The notes under the pieces are model-generated. The model was not told where the DNA came from. It worked only from the letters and a program-made list of their open reading frames with translations, and did no database searches. From positions 90,202,302-90,266,301 of the forward strand of contig NC_133164.1 in NCBI RefSeq assembly GCF_040802235.1: a stretch of 64,000 nt of DNA. Direction: 5' to 3'. Each line of letters begins with the position of its first letter. Positions within the stretch are counted from its first letter, which is position 1. Source of the stretch: Manis javanica (lineage: Eukaryota > Chordata > Mammalia > Pholidota > Manidae). Below are positions 24,922 through 36,123 of this stretch, in pieces. The position numbers and the translations under genes were made by a program.

Positions 24922-25437
24922 TTTTTTTCTTTTTCTTTTTGGTATAATTAATCTACAGTTACATGAGGAACGTTGTGTTTACTAGACTCCCCCCATCACC
25001 AAGTCCCCCCACAAGCCCCATTACAGTCATTGTCCACCAGCATAGTAAGATTCTGTAGAATCACTACTTGTCTTCTCTGTGTTTCACAGCCTCCCCGTGC
25101 TCCCCCTGCCACATTACACATGCTATTCGTAATACCCCCTTTCTTTATCTCCCCCCTTTATTCCTCCCTTCCCACCCATCCTCCCCAGTCCCTTTCCCTT
25201 TGGTACCTGTTAGTCCATTCTTGGGTTCTGTGTTTCTGCTGTTGTTTTGTTCCTTCAGTTTTTTCTTTGTTCTTATACTCCACATATGAATGAAATCATT
25301 TGGTATTTGTTTTTCTCTGCCTGGCTTATTTCACTGAGCATAATACCCTCTAGCTCCATCCATGTTGTTGCAAATGGTAGGATTTATTTTCATCTTATGG
25401 CTGAATAATATTCCATTGTGTATATGTACCACATCTC
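24922..25437 (-). mobile_element. Young L1 3' end, 5'-truncated (copy A)
   Basis: The poly(T) at 24922-24942 is the tail read on the opposite strand. The 3' UTR and last ORF2 codons follow to about 25437. Its truncated 5' end abuts the T-run of the next L1, suggesting copy A landed in the A-rich tail of copy B. Confidence 0.85.
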
Positions 25438-28400
25438 TTTTTTTTTGTATCATTAATCTACAATTACATGAAGAACATTATGATTACTAGGCTCCCACCT
25501 TCACCAAGTACCCCCCACATACCCCTTCACAGTCACTGTCCATCAGCGTAGTAAGACACTGTAAAATCACTACTTGTCTTCTCTGTGTTGCACAGCTCTC
25601 CCCGTGCCCCCCCACACACTATACATGCTAATCGTAATGCCCCTTTCTTTTTCCCAGCCCTTATCCCTCCCTTCCTACCCATCCTCCCCAGTCCCTTTCC
25701 CTTTGGTAACTGTTAGTCCATTCTTGGGTTCTGTGATTCTGCTGCTGTTTTGTTCCTTCAGTTTTTCTTTATTCTTATACTCCACATATGAGTGAAATCA
25801 TTCTCCACCTGGCTTATTTCACTGAGCATAATACCCTCTAGCTCCATCCATGTTGTTGTGAATGGTAGGGTCTGTTTTTTTCTTATGGCTGAGTAATATT
25901 GCATTGTGTATATGTACCACATCTTCTTTATCCATTCATCTACTGATGGACATTTAGGTTGCTTCCATATCTTGGCTATTGTAAATAGTGCAGCAATAAA
26001 CATAGGGGTGCATCTGTCTTTTTCAAACTGAAGTGATGCATTCTTAGGGTAAATTCCTATTAGTGGAATTCCTGGGTCAAATTGTATTTCTATTTTGAGC
26101 ATTCTGAGGAACCTCCATACTGCTTTCCACAATGGTTGAACTAATTTACATTCCCACCAGCAGTGTAGGAGGGTTCCCATTTCTCCACAACCTCACCAAC
26201 ATTTGTTGTTGTTTGTCTTTTGGATGGGGGCCATCCTTACTGGTGTGAGGTGACATCTCATTGTGGTTTTAATTTGCATTTCTCTGATGATTAGCGATGT
26301 GGAGCAGCTTTTCATGTGCCTGTTGGCCATCTGAATTTCTTCTTTGGAGAAGTGTCTGTTCAGTTCCTCTGCCCATTTTTTAATTGGATTATTTGCTTTT
26401 TGTTTGTTGAGGTCCATGAGCTCTTTATATATTTTGGATGTCAACACTGTATCGGATCTTTCATTTATGAATATATTCCCCCATACTGTAGGGTGCCTTT
26501 TTGTTTTATTGGTGGTGTCCTTTGCTGTACAGAAGCTTTTCAGCTTGATATAGTCCCACTTGTTCATTTTTGCTTATATTTCCCTTGCCCAGGGAGATAT
26601 GTTCATAAAGAAGTCACTCATGTTTCTGTTCAAGAGGATTTTTGCCTACATTTTCCCTTTAAGAGTTCTATGGTTTCATGGTTTACATTCAGGTCTTGAG
26701 TCATTTTGAATTTACTTTTGTGTATGGGGTTAGACAATGATCCAGTTTCATTCTCTTACATGTAGCTGTTCAGTTTTGCCAACACCGACTGTTGAAGAGG
26801 CTGTCATTTCCCCATTGTATGTTCATGGCTCCTTTATCATATATTAATTGACCGTATATGTTTGGGTTAATGCCTGGAGTCTCTATTCTGTTCCACTGGT
26901 CTGTGGGTCTGTTCTTGTGCCAGTACCAAATTGTTGTAATTACTGTGGCTTTGTAGTAGAGCTTGAAGTTGGGAGGTAAGATATCCCCTGCTTTATTATT
27001 TTTCTCATAATTGCTTTGGCTATTCAGGGTCTTTTGTGGTTCCATATGAATTTTAAAACTATTTGTTCCAGTTCATTGAAGAATGTTGTTAGTATTTTGA
27101 TAGGCGTTGCATTGAATCTGTAGATGTCTTTAGACAGGTTGGCCATTTTGACAATATTAATTCTTCCTAGCTAAGAGCATGGGGTGAATTTCCATTTGTG
27201 TGTTCTCTTTAATTTCTCTTAAGAGTGTCTTGTAGTTTTCAGGGTATAGGTCTTTCACTTCCTTGGTTAGGTTTATTCCTAGGTATCTTATTCTTTTTGA
27301 TGCAATTGTGAATGGAATTATTTTCCTGATTTCTCTTTCTGTTAATTCATCATTAGTGTATAGGAAAGCAACAGATTTCTGTATATAAATTTTGTATCCT
27401 GCAATTTTGCTGAATTCATATATTAGTTCTAGTAGTTTTGGAATGGAGTCTTTTGGATTTTTTATGTACAATATCATGTCAGCTGCAAATAGTGACAGTT
27501 TGACTTCCTCTTTACGAATCTGGATGCCTTGTATTTCTTTGTTTTGTCTGATTGCCATGGCTAGGACCTCCAGTACTATATTGAATAACAGTGGGGAGAG
27601 TGGGCATCCCTGTCTTGTTTTCGATCTTAGGGGAAAAGCTTTCGGCTTCTCACTGTTAAGTATGATGTTGGCTGTGGGTTTGTCATATATGGCCTTTATC
27701 ATGTTGAGGTACTTGCCCTCTATACCCATTTTGTTGAGAGTTTTTATCATGAATGGATACTGAATTTTGTCAAATGCTTTTTCAGCATCTATGGAAATGA
27801 ACATGTCCTTCTTTTTGTTGATATGGTGGATGATGTTGATGGATTTTCAAATACTGTACCATCCTTGCATCCCTGAGATGAATCCCACTTGATCATGGTG
27901 TATGATCCTCTTGATGTATTTTTTAATTTGGTTTGCTAATATTTTGTTGAGTATTTTTTCATCTATGTTCATCAGGGACATTGGTCTGTAATTTTCTTTT
28001 TTCGTGGGATCTTTGCCTGGTTTTGGTATTAGAGTGATGCTGGCTTCATAGAATGAGTTTGGGAGTATTCCCTCCTCTTCTATTTTCTGGAAAGCTTTAA
28101 GGAGAATGGGTATTATGTCTTCTCTATATGTCTGATAAAATTCAGTGGTGAATCAATCTGGTCCAGGGATTTTGTTCTTGGGTAATTTTTCAATTACTGC
28201 TTCAATTTTTTTGCTGTTAATTGGTCTGTTTAGATTTTTTGTTTCTTCCTTGGTCAACCATGGAAAGTGGTATTTTTCTAGGAAGTTGTCCATTTCTTCT
28301 ATGTTTTGAAGCTTCTTAGCATACAGATTTTCATAGTATTCTCTAGTAATTTTTTGTATTTTTATGGGGTCTGTCGTGATTTTTCCTTTCTGTTGCTGTG

Positions 28401-29555
28401 TGTAGATTCTCTTTTTCTCTTAATAAGTCTGGCTAGGGACTTATCTATTTTGTTTATTTTTTCAAAAACCAGCTCTTTGTTTCATTGATTTTTTCTATTA
28501 TTTTATTGTTCTCAATTTTATTTGTTTCTTCTCTAATCTTTATTATGTCCCTCTTTCTACTAACTTTGGGCTTCATTTGTTCTTCTTTTTCCAATTTCAA
28601 TAATTGTGACTTTAAACTATTCATTTGGGAATGTTCTTCCTTCTTTAGATAGGCCTGGATTGCTATGTACTTTTCTCTTAGAACTGCCTTTGTTCAGTCC
28701 CACAGAAGTTGGGGCTTTATGCTGTCAGTGTCATTTGTCTCCATATATTGTTTGATCTCTGTTTTAATTTGGTCATTGAGCCATTGGTTATTTAGAAGCA
28801 TGTTGTTAAGCCTCCATGTGTTTGTGAGCATATTTGTTTTCTTTGTACAATTAATTTCTAGTTTTATGCCTTTGTGGTCTGAGAAGTTGGTTGGTAGAAT
28901 TTCAATCTTTGTGAATTTACTGAGGCTCTTTTTGTGGCCTATATGTGATCTATTCTGGAGAATGTTCCATGTGCACTTGAGAAGAATATGTATCCTGCTG
29001 ATTTGGGGTGTAGGGTTCTGTAGATATCTGTTCAGTCCATCTGTTCTAGTGTGTTTTCAGTGCCTCTGTGTCCTTACTTATTTTCTGTCTGGTGGATCTG
29101 TTCTTTGGAGTGAGTGGTGTTTTGAAGTCTCCTAGAACAAATGCATTGCATTCTATTTCCTCCTTTAATTCTGTTAGTATTTGTTTTATATATGTTGGTG
29201 CTCCTATATTGGGTGCATATATATTTATAATGGTTATATCCTCCTGTTGGGCTGACCTCTTTATCATTATGTAATGTCTTTATCTCTTGTTACGTTCTTT
29301 GTTTTGAAGTCTATTTTGTCTGATACCAGTACTGCTACACCTGCTTTTTTCTCTCAGTTGTTTGCATGAAATCTTTTTTCCATCCCTTGACTTTTAGTCT
29401 GTGTATGTCTTTGGGTTTGAGGTGAGTCTCTTGTAAGCAGCTTATAGCTGGGTCTTGCTTTTTTGTCCATTCTGTTACTCTATGTCTTGTGATTGGTGCA
29501 TTCAGTCCATTTACATTTAGGGTGATTATTGAGAGAATGGTATCAATTCCATTTA
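25438..29555 (-). mobile_element. L1 truncated at the ORF2 start (copy B)
   Basis: On the minus strand this holds all of ORF2 from its start codon (complement at 29550-29552) to the 3' UTR and tail (T-run at 25438-25447). Open pieces include 27157-27804 (RT palm with an A-A-D-M variant of FADD), 26193-26567 and 25758-26180. Many frameshifts and stops are present. The 5' truncation falls almost exactly at ORF2 codon 1. Confidence 0.92.
27157..27804 (-). pseudogene. L1 ORF2 RT-domain fragment
   Basis: A 215-codon open piece of ORF2 with [25 protein letters not shown] and the catalytic region reading FAADMILY instead of FADDMILY: the first catalytic aspartate is alanine. This alone would abolish polymerase activity. 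Confidence 0.85.
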
Positions 29556-29684
29556 AATAAATCTCTAGAAAATGAAAACTAATCTGTAGTAACAGAAAGC
29601 AGAAGAGTGTTTGGGGGCTGTAGGTAAAGAGGGAGGGGGAAACTCTTGGGGTTGCTGGATGTACTCACTATATTGATTGTGGAT
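29556..29684 (+). mobile_element. Old L1 3' UTR, left half (split by provirus)
   Basis: Text of the type GAAAACTAATCTGTAGTAACAG, then GGGGTTGCTGGATGTACTCAC and TTGATTGTGGAT, is typical of old L1 3' UTRs. The continuation (ATAATGGTTGAAAG..., CAAATTGTATACTTTG..., TATATCTCAGTAAAATTG) resumes at 37068. The provirus lies between, with TGGAT on both sides. Confidence 0.8.
29680..29684 (+). repeat. Provirus target-site duplication, left (TGGAT)
   Basis: TGGAT at 29680-29684 equals 37063-37067. Five bases fits gammaretroviral or ERV1-type integration (4-5 bp). Confidence 0.85.
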
Positions 29685-29932
29685 TGAAAGGAAAGGAGCG
29701 ACACATAGCAACAATTCACCGGAGAGTTCTGCTTTATTAGGGAAAGGTGCTGGGTTATATAGGAAGGGGCATGAATTGATTGAGGTGTCACTTCTACGGG
29801 GCTGGTGGCTGTTGGCTAGGTGCTGGGATTGGGAGGGGGCGAGAGGTGATTGGGCTTCAGGTGGCACCGGCGGGAACTGAGGACCCCGAAGAGAAGCTGG
29901 AAGTTTGCCATCTTACTGGTGGTTACCTTTCA
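29685..29932 (-). repeat. 3' LTR
   Basis: 248 bp, TG...CA on either strand. The complement of TTTATT at 29733-29738 is AATAAA, and the complement of TTATATA at 29755-29761 is TATATAA. It differs from the 5' LTR mostly by C/T changes, including some at CpG sites. Confidence 0.93.
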
Positions 29933-29950
29933 TTCCCCCCTTTCTCCTCC
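29933..29950 (-). other. Polypurine tract
   Basis: On the minus strand it reads GGAGGAGAAAGGGGGGAA, directly before the 3' LTR start TGAAAGG. This is the primer for plus-strand DNA synthesis in retroviruses. Confidence 0.88.
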
Positions 29951-30232
29951 ATGGGTTTGTGGACGTTGCTTTCTCTCTGACTGCTTCTTGCTGAACAGGG
30001 GCATAGAAGGGAGTGAGGGTTTGAGGACTGGGAGGAAAGGGTTGATAGGATTCCCCACAGTAAGGATGAGTAGATGTGGACTTCCTCAAGTTGGAAATCA
30101 ATGAAGGTTCTTTGTAACTATAGGTCGAGGACCTGTTGATTCTAATGGTGCTAAGGGGATATGGGTGTCAGGAGCCAGGCGTCTGCGGCCATTGTTTCCA
30201 GGAACAGTTTCCAGTGGAGAGAGAGGTCCATC

Positions 30233-31990
30233 TCAGCATGTGGTGAGGAGGTCACCTGAGGGTGAGGGATCTTCTGTGGCCAGAAGCTGGTAGTTCCTGA
30301 ATAAAAACTGGTTGAAAGCTTGATTAGAGATTTTTCCGACTTGGGATTTGATGAACTTTATTATACAGGGTAAGAAGAGACAGGTGAGAAGAATGATTAT
30401 TATGGGGCCTGCGATGGGCCAGAGCCAGGTGAGAAGGGAGTTTGTTAGTATTGACGTGAAGGGGTTGGAATTGGAAGCAGAGTGGAGACTAGAGGCAAGG
30501 TCAGTGAGTTTGGTAATGTCAGTTTCTACAAGCAGAGTGGAGACTGGAGGCAAGGTCAGTGAGTTTGGTAATGTCAGTTTCTACAATGCCGGATTCATTG
30601 ATGTAATAGCAGCACTCTTCCCGGAGGAAGACGCAGGTGCCGCCCTTCTCGGCTGTAAGCAGATCTAGGGCCCGCCAGTTTTGAAGGGTGATTTTAGCTA
30701 GCGAAGTGACCTGTCTTTGAAGAGAGGCTAGGGAATTGGCAGTGGATGTCAGGGATCCCTCAAGTTTGGCGTTGAGATCTCTAACTGCCCATAGAGAGTG
30801 ACCCAAGGCTTCTCCCAAAAACCCTGCTCCAATGGCTGAGGTGATCTAAGAGATACCGACTATGATGGGAAGGAAAGCAGCTCTTTTTGTGCACGAGGGC
30901 AAGGGAGGTTGGAGCTCAAGGAATTCTGCCATGCTGTAAAGTGTAAACGGTGGGATTAGGGTGATGAGAATGCAGGGTGTATCGGAGCTGAGAGGCAGTG
31001 AGTTGAAAAGACTGCCATTACACTAAAAGAAGTATCCCGGTTGTGTAAAAGTCTTAGAGCCGGAGGTAGGAGTGTAGATAGAGAGGCAGTGAAGTGCGCT
31101 GGAGGGGGGTGGAGTTGGGCCTACACAGTGGTGGATGGTGAGATTATCTGCGTATTCTGGTTCCCATAGGGGTATGTCTGCCAGGGGGCAGAGGGGTTGT
31201 CTTTCTGCATGGAAGGAGTAGTTAGAAATATTAAGGGGCACGGCGGCCAGCAGTGGGCGCTGTAGTGATGCGCACAAGAAACAATTGGCTATGTTAAGGG
31301 TGTGGTTGAGAAAGATGGTGGTGTCCTGAATGAGCTGTAATGAAGAGTAGGAGAAATGGGAAGAGGGGCGGGGATAAGAAGATGAAGAGGCGCTGTCAAG
31401 AGTTTGGATAATAACTTTTTCAGAATGTCTGCTATCTGATGCAACTTGAGAGATCTGGGAATGAGAGGGAACATACTTTCAAGAGATATGAAGGGTACCA
31501 TGGGGGGTCGAGGACCCCCCATAGTAAACTGAGGCTGTGACTCTGGCAGCCCATCGAGAGTCCCAGGGATCTGGGATTGATAAGGAGAATGAGCCGTTGG
31601 GATATTTCATGAAACGGTTGGAGGAGTAATACTGTGGGTACTGGAAGTTACTCATGTAGTGAATGGTGCAAGACTGGTAGGGACATCCCCTGTAGGTGTC
31701 TGGCCATCACCTGCAATAGGCTTGTTTTTGGTCATAGAGGAAGCAGAGGTAGGGAGAATAAGGGTAGCTGCTAGTGAACACTTCGGTGGAGGGAGGAAAG
31801 TGGAGGTACAAAGGCTCAGAGCAGCTTTTCAGAGGGCAGTCTGGTGTGGCAATGAGGGCAGTAACTTTTGTTTGATGCTGTGTGTAAGTCTCTCTGACTT
31901 TGAATCGCCATACAAAGGAGGCTGGGGTGGTGGGGAAGACAATAGGAATGAGGAAAAAAGCAAGAGAGCAGTAAAAGAAGAAAAAGTCAT
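30233..31990 (-). pseudogene. env (SU and TM), broken
   Basis: The envelope glycoprotein binds the receptor and fuses membranes. The SU start is fused to pol in frame 32471-31707. More SU sequence lies in 31522-31289 and 31277-31023, in shifted frames with N-x-S/T sites. TM begins after a Lys-Arg at about 30886-30891. The fusion-peptide region follows, with an in-frame TAG at 30846-30848. The ectodomain piece (30818-30519) carries a gammaretroviral LQNWRALDLL-type segment and a C-x6-CC motif. The anchor and tail are in 30553-30233 (WLWPIAGPIII hydrophobic run). A 55-bp tandem duplication shifts the frame between ectodomain and anchor. Confidence 0.9.
30477..30586 (-). repeat. 55-bp tandem duplication inside env TM
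   Basis: 30477-30531 and 30532-30586 are identical except for one A/G difference. 55 is not a multiple of three, so the duplication breaks the TM frame. The single mismatch suggests the duplication is not recent, or that one copy has mutated since. Confidence 0.95.
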
Positions 31991-32471
31991 GATTCGGGTA
32001 TGGATGGCAAAGGGGGTGAACGGGATTTTGGAGGAAAGAGGACAGTAAGGTCAGGAGTCTGGAGGGAGGGAGAGTCTGTAAACTTTTGTAGGTTAAGAGA
32101 TCTTTTAGGTGATGTGGGGACAGAATGGTAAGGGGCGCCCTGAATGTCAGTCTTTGAGCTGCCTTCTGCAAGAGCTGTCTAGCGGCTAATGCCCGTAGGC
32201 AGGGGGCCCATCCCTGAACTGTGGGGTCTAATTGCTTGGAGAGATAAGCTACTGGGGCAAAGGATGGGCCATAATATTGGCCTAGGACTCCTAGAGCTTG
32301 ACTGGACCTCTCATGAATGTATAATGAGAAGGGCTTCGACAAATCAGGAAGATGGAGAGCTGGGGCTTCTACAAGGGCTTGACGGAGCTTAATGAAGGAG
32401 TGTCGGGGTGAGGAGGATAATGGTTTTTTAGGGGGGCGGCTCTTGCTGAGGTCGTATAGGGGTCTTGCCAA
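31707..32471 (-). pseudogene. Fused pol-env open frame (RT connection to SU)
   Basis: An unbroken 254-codon frame. Its first about 150 residues are the RT thumb or connection region (LYDLSK, HLPDLSKPFSLYIHE, APVAYLSKQLDP, SRLLTLLSSFL). After a phenylalanine-rich stretch (about residues 162-175) it reads as an Env signal-like hydrophobic run and SU start (FVWRFKVRETYTQ, CPLKSCSEPLYLHF). RNase H and integrase, normally about 1.5-2 kb between these points, are absent. This is a deletion inside the provirus, and whether the chimera was ever expressed is unknown. Confidence 0.88.
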
Positions 32472-33774
32472 CAGGGAGCAGGGGGAAGTTAGGGATTTAC
32501 GCTCTAAAATATCTAGCCAGGCTTAGAAAGGAAAGGATTTCTGTCTTGGTTTTGGGAATGAGCAGGTCAGAGAGGAGCTATTTTCTGTCTAAGGTAATGG
32601 ACTTTCTTTGTTGAGATAGAAGGAATCTGAGGTAAGTGACAGGAGGGGAAGAGATTTGAGCTTTGACGGGGGATACTCGGTAACTTCTGGACGCTAGAAG
32701 GTTAAGTAGGGAGGCAGTGTCAAGTTGAGACTGTTCTCAGGAGAGACTGCAGAGTAGAAGATTGTCTATGTATTATAATAAGGTGGACTTGGAGGGATCA
32801 TGATGAAACTGTTTGAGGTCCTGAGCTAGGACCTGTCTAAAAATATGGGGACTATTTTGGAAGCTTTGTGGCAAAACTGTCCAAGTGAGTTGTTCAGAAT
32901 GTCTTGTGTATGGGTCCGTCTAGGTGAAGATGAAAAAATCTTGGGAGCAGGGGCTTAGAGGGATAGAAAAATGGGTCCTTGAGATCTAGGACTGAGAAGT
33001 GGGAAGCTGAGGCAGGGATCTGCGATAAAAGGCTGTATAGATTTGGAACTAAGGGATGGATAGGGACAACGGCTATGTTGATGAGGCAAAGGTCTTGGAC
33101 AAGGCGGAAAGATCTGTTGGTTTTCTTAACAGCTAATATGGGGGTATTAAATGGGGAGTGAGTGGGTCTGAGGTAATTTTTGTTTAAGAGATCTTGAATG
33201 ATGGGTTGGAGGCCTATGAGGGCTGAAGTGGTTAGGGGGTATTGGGCCTGACAGATATACTGAGAGGGGTCACGTAATTTGATAGAGGCAGGGGGACATA
33301 GGGCCACGGAGGGGCTTGTAATGTCCCAAACTTTGGGATTTACAGGGTGTATGAGGGTGGAACTGGAGCTTTCATTGGGTAGAGGGGGGTCATTGGCTAT
33401 GAGGGCCATCAGAAAGGGAGTACTGGGGGCTGTGGGATTGGATATAGTTATGGAAACGTGGAGGAGGGAAAGGATGTCCCGTCCTAGTAAGGGGATGGGA
33501 CACTGGGGCATAACTAGGAAGGAGTGGGAGAAAGGTATGGGACTGTCTAGGATTGTGCATAAAAGGGGGGGGGGTTTAATGGGAAAATCTGTTTACCTCC
33601 TACCCCGACTATAGGAGTAATGGCTGGCGTGGTAGGGCCCCGGTATTCTCGCAAGACTGAGAAGGTGGCTCCTGTGTCTAGGAGGAAGGAGATGGGGCGA
33701 CCGTCTACTGTTAAAGTAACCCTGGGCTCCTGTTTGGTGATGGAAATGGTCGGGCGAGAAGCCCCCGGGTCCCA
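32472..33774 (-). pseudogene. pro-pol (protease and reverse transcriptase), inactive
   Basis: The protease active site reads LLDTGAT, with DTGA encoded at 33678-33667, in the same frame as gag NC after one TGA. The flap and C-terminal LLGRDIL lie in the 33511-32894 frame, so a frameshift falls between. RT fingers and palm follow (QYPLTTSALIGLQPIIQDLL, FSVLDLKD). The frame then stops at 32894. At the catalytic site the four codons at 32772-32761 read YIDN instead of YIDD, and a TAA sits just before them at 32775-32773. The enzyme could not work. Confidence 0.9.
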
Positions 33775-33777
33775 TCA
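33775..33777 (-). other. In-frame gag-pro stop codon (TGA)
   Basis: The NC frame (…GLAEED) meets TGA, and the downstream codons encode the protease through LLDTGAT without a frame change. This matches the stop-suppression layout of gammaretroviruses, most of which use UAG. GC-rich sequence follows it (GGACCCGGGGGC), where a stimulatory structure might lie. Confidence 0.75.
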
Positions 33778-34795
33778 ATCTTCTTCTGCCAGCCCCACTA
33801 CAGCGGGCTTAAGATGGGGGTTGTTCGTCCAGCCTCCCCTTCGGGTGGTTGGGCAATCAGACCCCCAGTGGCCCTTTTTGTGGCATCTGGGGCATGGGGT
33901 GGTAGGATATCTGGGGGAGGGGCACGCCCTTGACCAATGTCCCTCTTTTCCACACTTGAAACAAGCTCCTGGGGGGGGGCTTGTTTGTAGAGGGGCGCCC
34001 AAGTTGTGGTTTTATCAGCTGGGCCAACATTTGGAAATTGGCCTGATCAGCCTTTTGTTTACGGCGTTCTTTCTCCTCCTCCCGCTTATGGAAGACTTTA
34101 AAGGCCACTGTTAGGATCTCAGTCTGTGGGGTAGTGGGGCCCTGTTCTAACTTTTTCAGTTTAGCTTTAATGTCGGGGTAGCCTTGAGCTAGGAAGTATG
34201 TCATAAGGACATGTCTTCCTTCAGGTGTTTCTGGGTCCAGGCTGGTATACTGTAATAGGGCTTGAGTGAGTCTGTCTAAGAACTCGGAGGGGATTTCATC
34301 TCTCTTTTGAATTATGTCTTGGAGCTTTTGAAAATTGACTACTTTACGAGCTGCCTTTTTCAGACCTGCTATTAAGCAGGAGGCAAAAATATCTCGAGAG
34401 CAGAGACCCATGGCGGTGTTATAATCTCAGTGTGGGTCTTGTTCCGGGACAGCAGTGGGGCCAGGGGGATAGGTGGTGTCAGTCCTGTGGGTTTCGGTAG
34501 CGTGCGTTTGGGTGAAGTTCCAAACTCGTCTATGCTCTTCAGGGAGGAGAGTATTGGCCAGGAACATGAAAATGTCATGATGTGTGAGGCTGTAAGACTG
34601 GAGGGTCTATTGAAACTCCCTGATGTATGTCATGGGATCAGTGGAAAAGGAACTTAGGCGTTTCTCTAGTTGGGCTAAATCTCTTAAGGAGAAAGGAATG
34701 TGAATGCGCACGATGCCTTCGGATCCTGCTACCTCCCAGAGGGGGGCGATAATTTTGGGAGGCTCTCGGGACTGAGTCTGAGGAGGACTAAAGGG

Positions 34796-35362
34796 TTCTG
34801 GCTCAGTCTGTGGGGAAGTGACGCGGTCTAGCCGTGCCTAGTCGAGCAGGTCCTGAAGTGCAGAAGGGGGGCAAAGAAAATAAAGATAGAATCGGACCCA
34901 TACGTCGCCAGCTAGCAGCTCAGCTGCTTTCTTCTGCCGCTCTAGTTGGGCTTGAACTCATGACTCTAAATTAAGAGTCCCATGCTCTACTAACTGAGCT
35001 GCAGCAGGGCTCTAGTTAATTGCTTATGGAATGCGTAAACAGAATGTTCTTTGTTCTCCATTCCTGCCACATCCGCAAGTGGGGGAAGGGAATATTTAGA
35101 AGCAGGGGCGGTGTTTCTACACATCTTCAAGGTCTCCCTATTTTCAGAGTGAGGAGTCTTGGCAAGATATGTTTTTGTGGACAGATAACTTCTAAGGACT
35201 GCACCGGTTGTTCTCTAGCTTGTGCTTTCCCATGCTGCGTTCAGACATGGGGGAAGGTGCTTTCCCATTCTCCCTACAAACATGTGAGAAGACAAAGGCG
35301 GTCCCTAACAGGGGAGAAACAGGTGATGAGGGCAAAGATGGAGGAGGCCCCTGGGCCCTAGT
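34796..35362 (-). other. Foreign block inside gag, with TAAAGGG on both sides
   Basis: The PEPFSP-encoding text occurs on both sides of this segment (about 35367-35385 and 34783-34806), with TAAAGGG at 34789-34795 and 35363-35369. The interior does not read as Gag. It contains promoter-like and LTR-like wording and the tRNA-Lys-like segment. The insertion family is unknown. It may be a solo LTR or SINE-LTR composite. Confidence 0.5.
34936..35010 (-). pseudogene. tRNA-Lys(CTT)-like segment
   Basis: On the minus strand 75 nt fold in tRNA order. There is a GCTC/GAGC D-stem with A-box wording (GCTCAGTTAGTAGAGC), an anticodon arm TGGGA-CTCTTAA (anticodon CTT) and a B-box AGTTCAAGCCC. The anticodon stem 3' side (TTTAG) no longer pairs well and the acceptor stem is mismatched. 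It is a decayed tRNA copy or the head of a tRNA-derived SINE, not a working tRNA gene. Confidence 0.7.
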
Positions 35363-36123
35363 TAAAGGGGGCTGAAAGGCTCAGGCTTAATCTGCAGGGA
35401 ATGAAGGTGGAGGAGGTGAGATGGGGGAGGAGATGGTTGGGGAGGAAGGGAGAAGGGCTGGTGTAGGAGAAGAAGGGGAAGGGAGTTAATGGGAGGCTTC
35501 TGCAGGGACGGCGGCTTGCAGGCTAGGAGAACTTGGGAGGGGGCGGGGAGAGGAGGAGGCGGAAAGCTTCCATATAGGAAATCTCCTTCCATTTTTTCAG
35601 GCGCTGGCAGTAGTTAAAAAGATCGCGAGTGATGTTAGGATCAAGAGTTCCCCCTGCGGGCCATTGGTTGTTATTGTCTAGGGGGTATGTCGACCAATCT
35701 TGGGAGCAATATTTATGGAGAAGTTTTGGTTTTATATCAGGCGTCAGGGAGGGGGTAGCCAGATGCTTAAGCAGGCATTCAAGAGGTGAACTTTCAGGGA
35801 GGGATGAGGAGGCTCCCATGGCTAAAGGACAGAGAAGGAGACAAACAGGGGAAGACGAACAGAGATCCTCGGACCAGAGGCAGACGGCAAGGAGACAAAG
35901 GGCGTCCCCGATGATCCTTGGTGGTCTGCGGAAACTTGTATACAAGTCGGAATTTCTTGGGAAGTGTGGGTCGTCACTCAGACTTCCCTAAGAAGGCAGA
36001 GTGCCGGAGTCATGAGGTACCTAGCGCTAGGCGTTTTCGGCGGACAGAACAGATTTCGGAGGATGGAACAGAAGGAGGAGGGGGCGGGGAAAGGGAGCGT
36101 TCTCACGCAAAGGAGTCACCTTG

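Larger units (their letters stand above)
33775..35819 (-). pseudogene. gag (MA, p12, CA, NC), interrupted
   Basis: Gag assembles the particle. It starts at ATG 35819-35817 with MGASSS, a myristoylation-type N-terminus. MA runs to about 35523. A proline-rich p12-like part (35592-35362) is in another frame. Then an insert of about 570 bp (34796-35362) intervenes. The CA C-terminal half is in 34411-33857 and includes the conserved IIQKRDEIPSEFLDRL region. NC has two CCHC zinc knuckles, CFKCGKEGHWSRAC and CPRCHKKGHWGSDC. The NC frame ends at TGA 33777-33775, and the protease continues in the same frame, as in gammaretroviruses. Confidence 0.9.

Noticed and set aside
34936-35010. Functional tRNA-Lys gene
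   Set aside because: Anticodon and acceptor stems are mismatched and it sits inside a retroviral gag interruption; kept only as a decayed segment.
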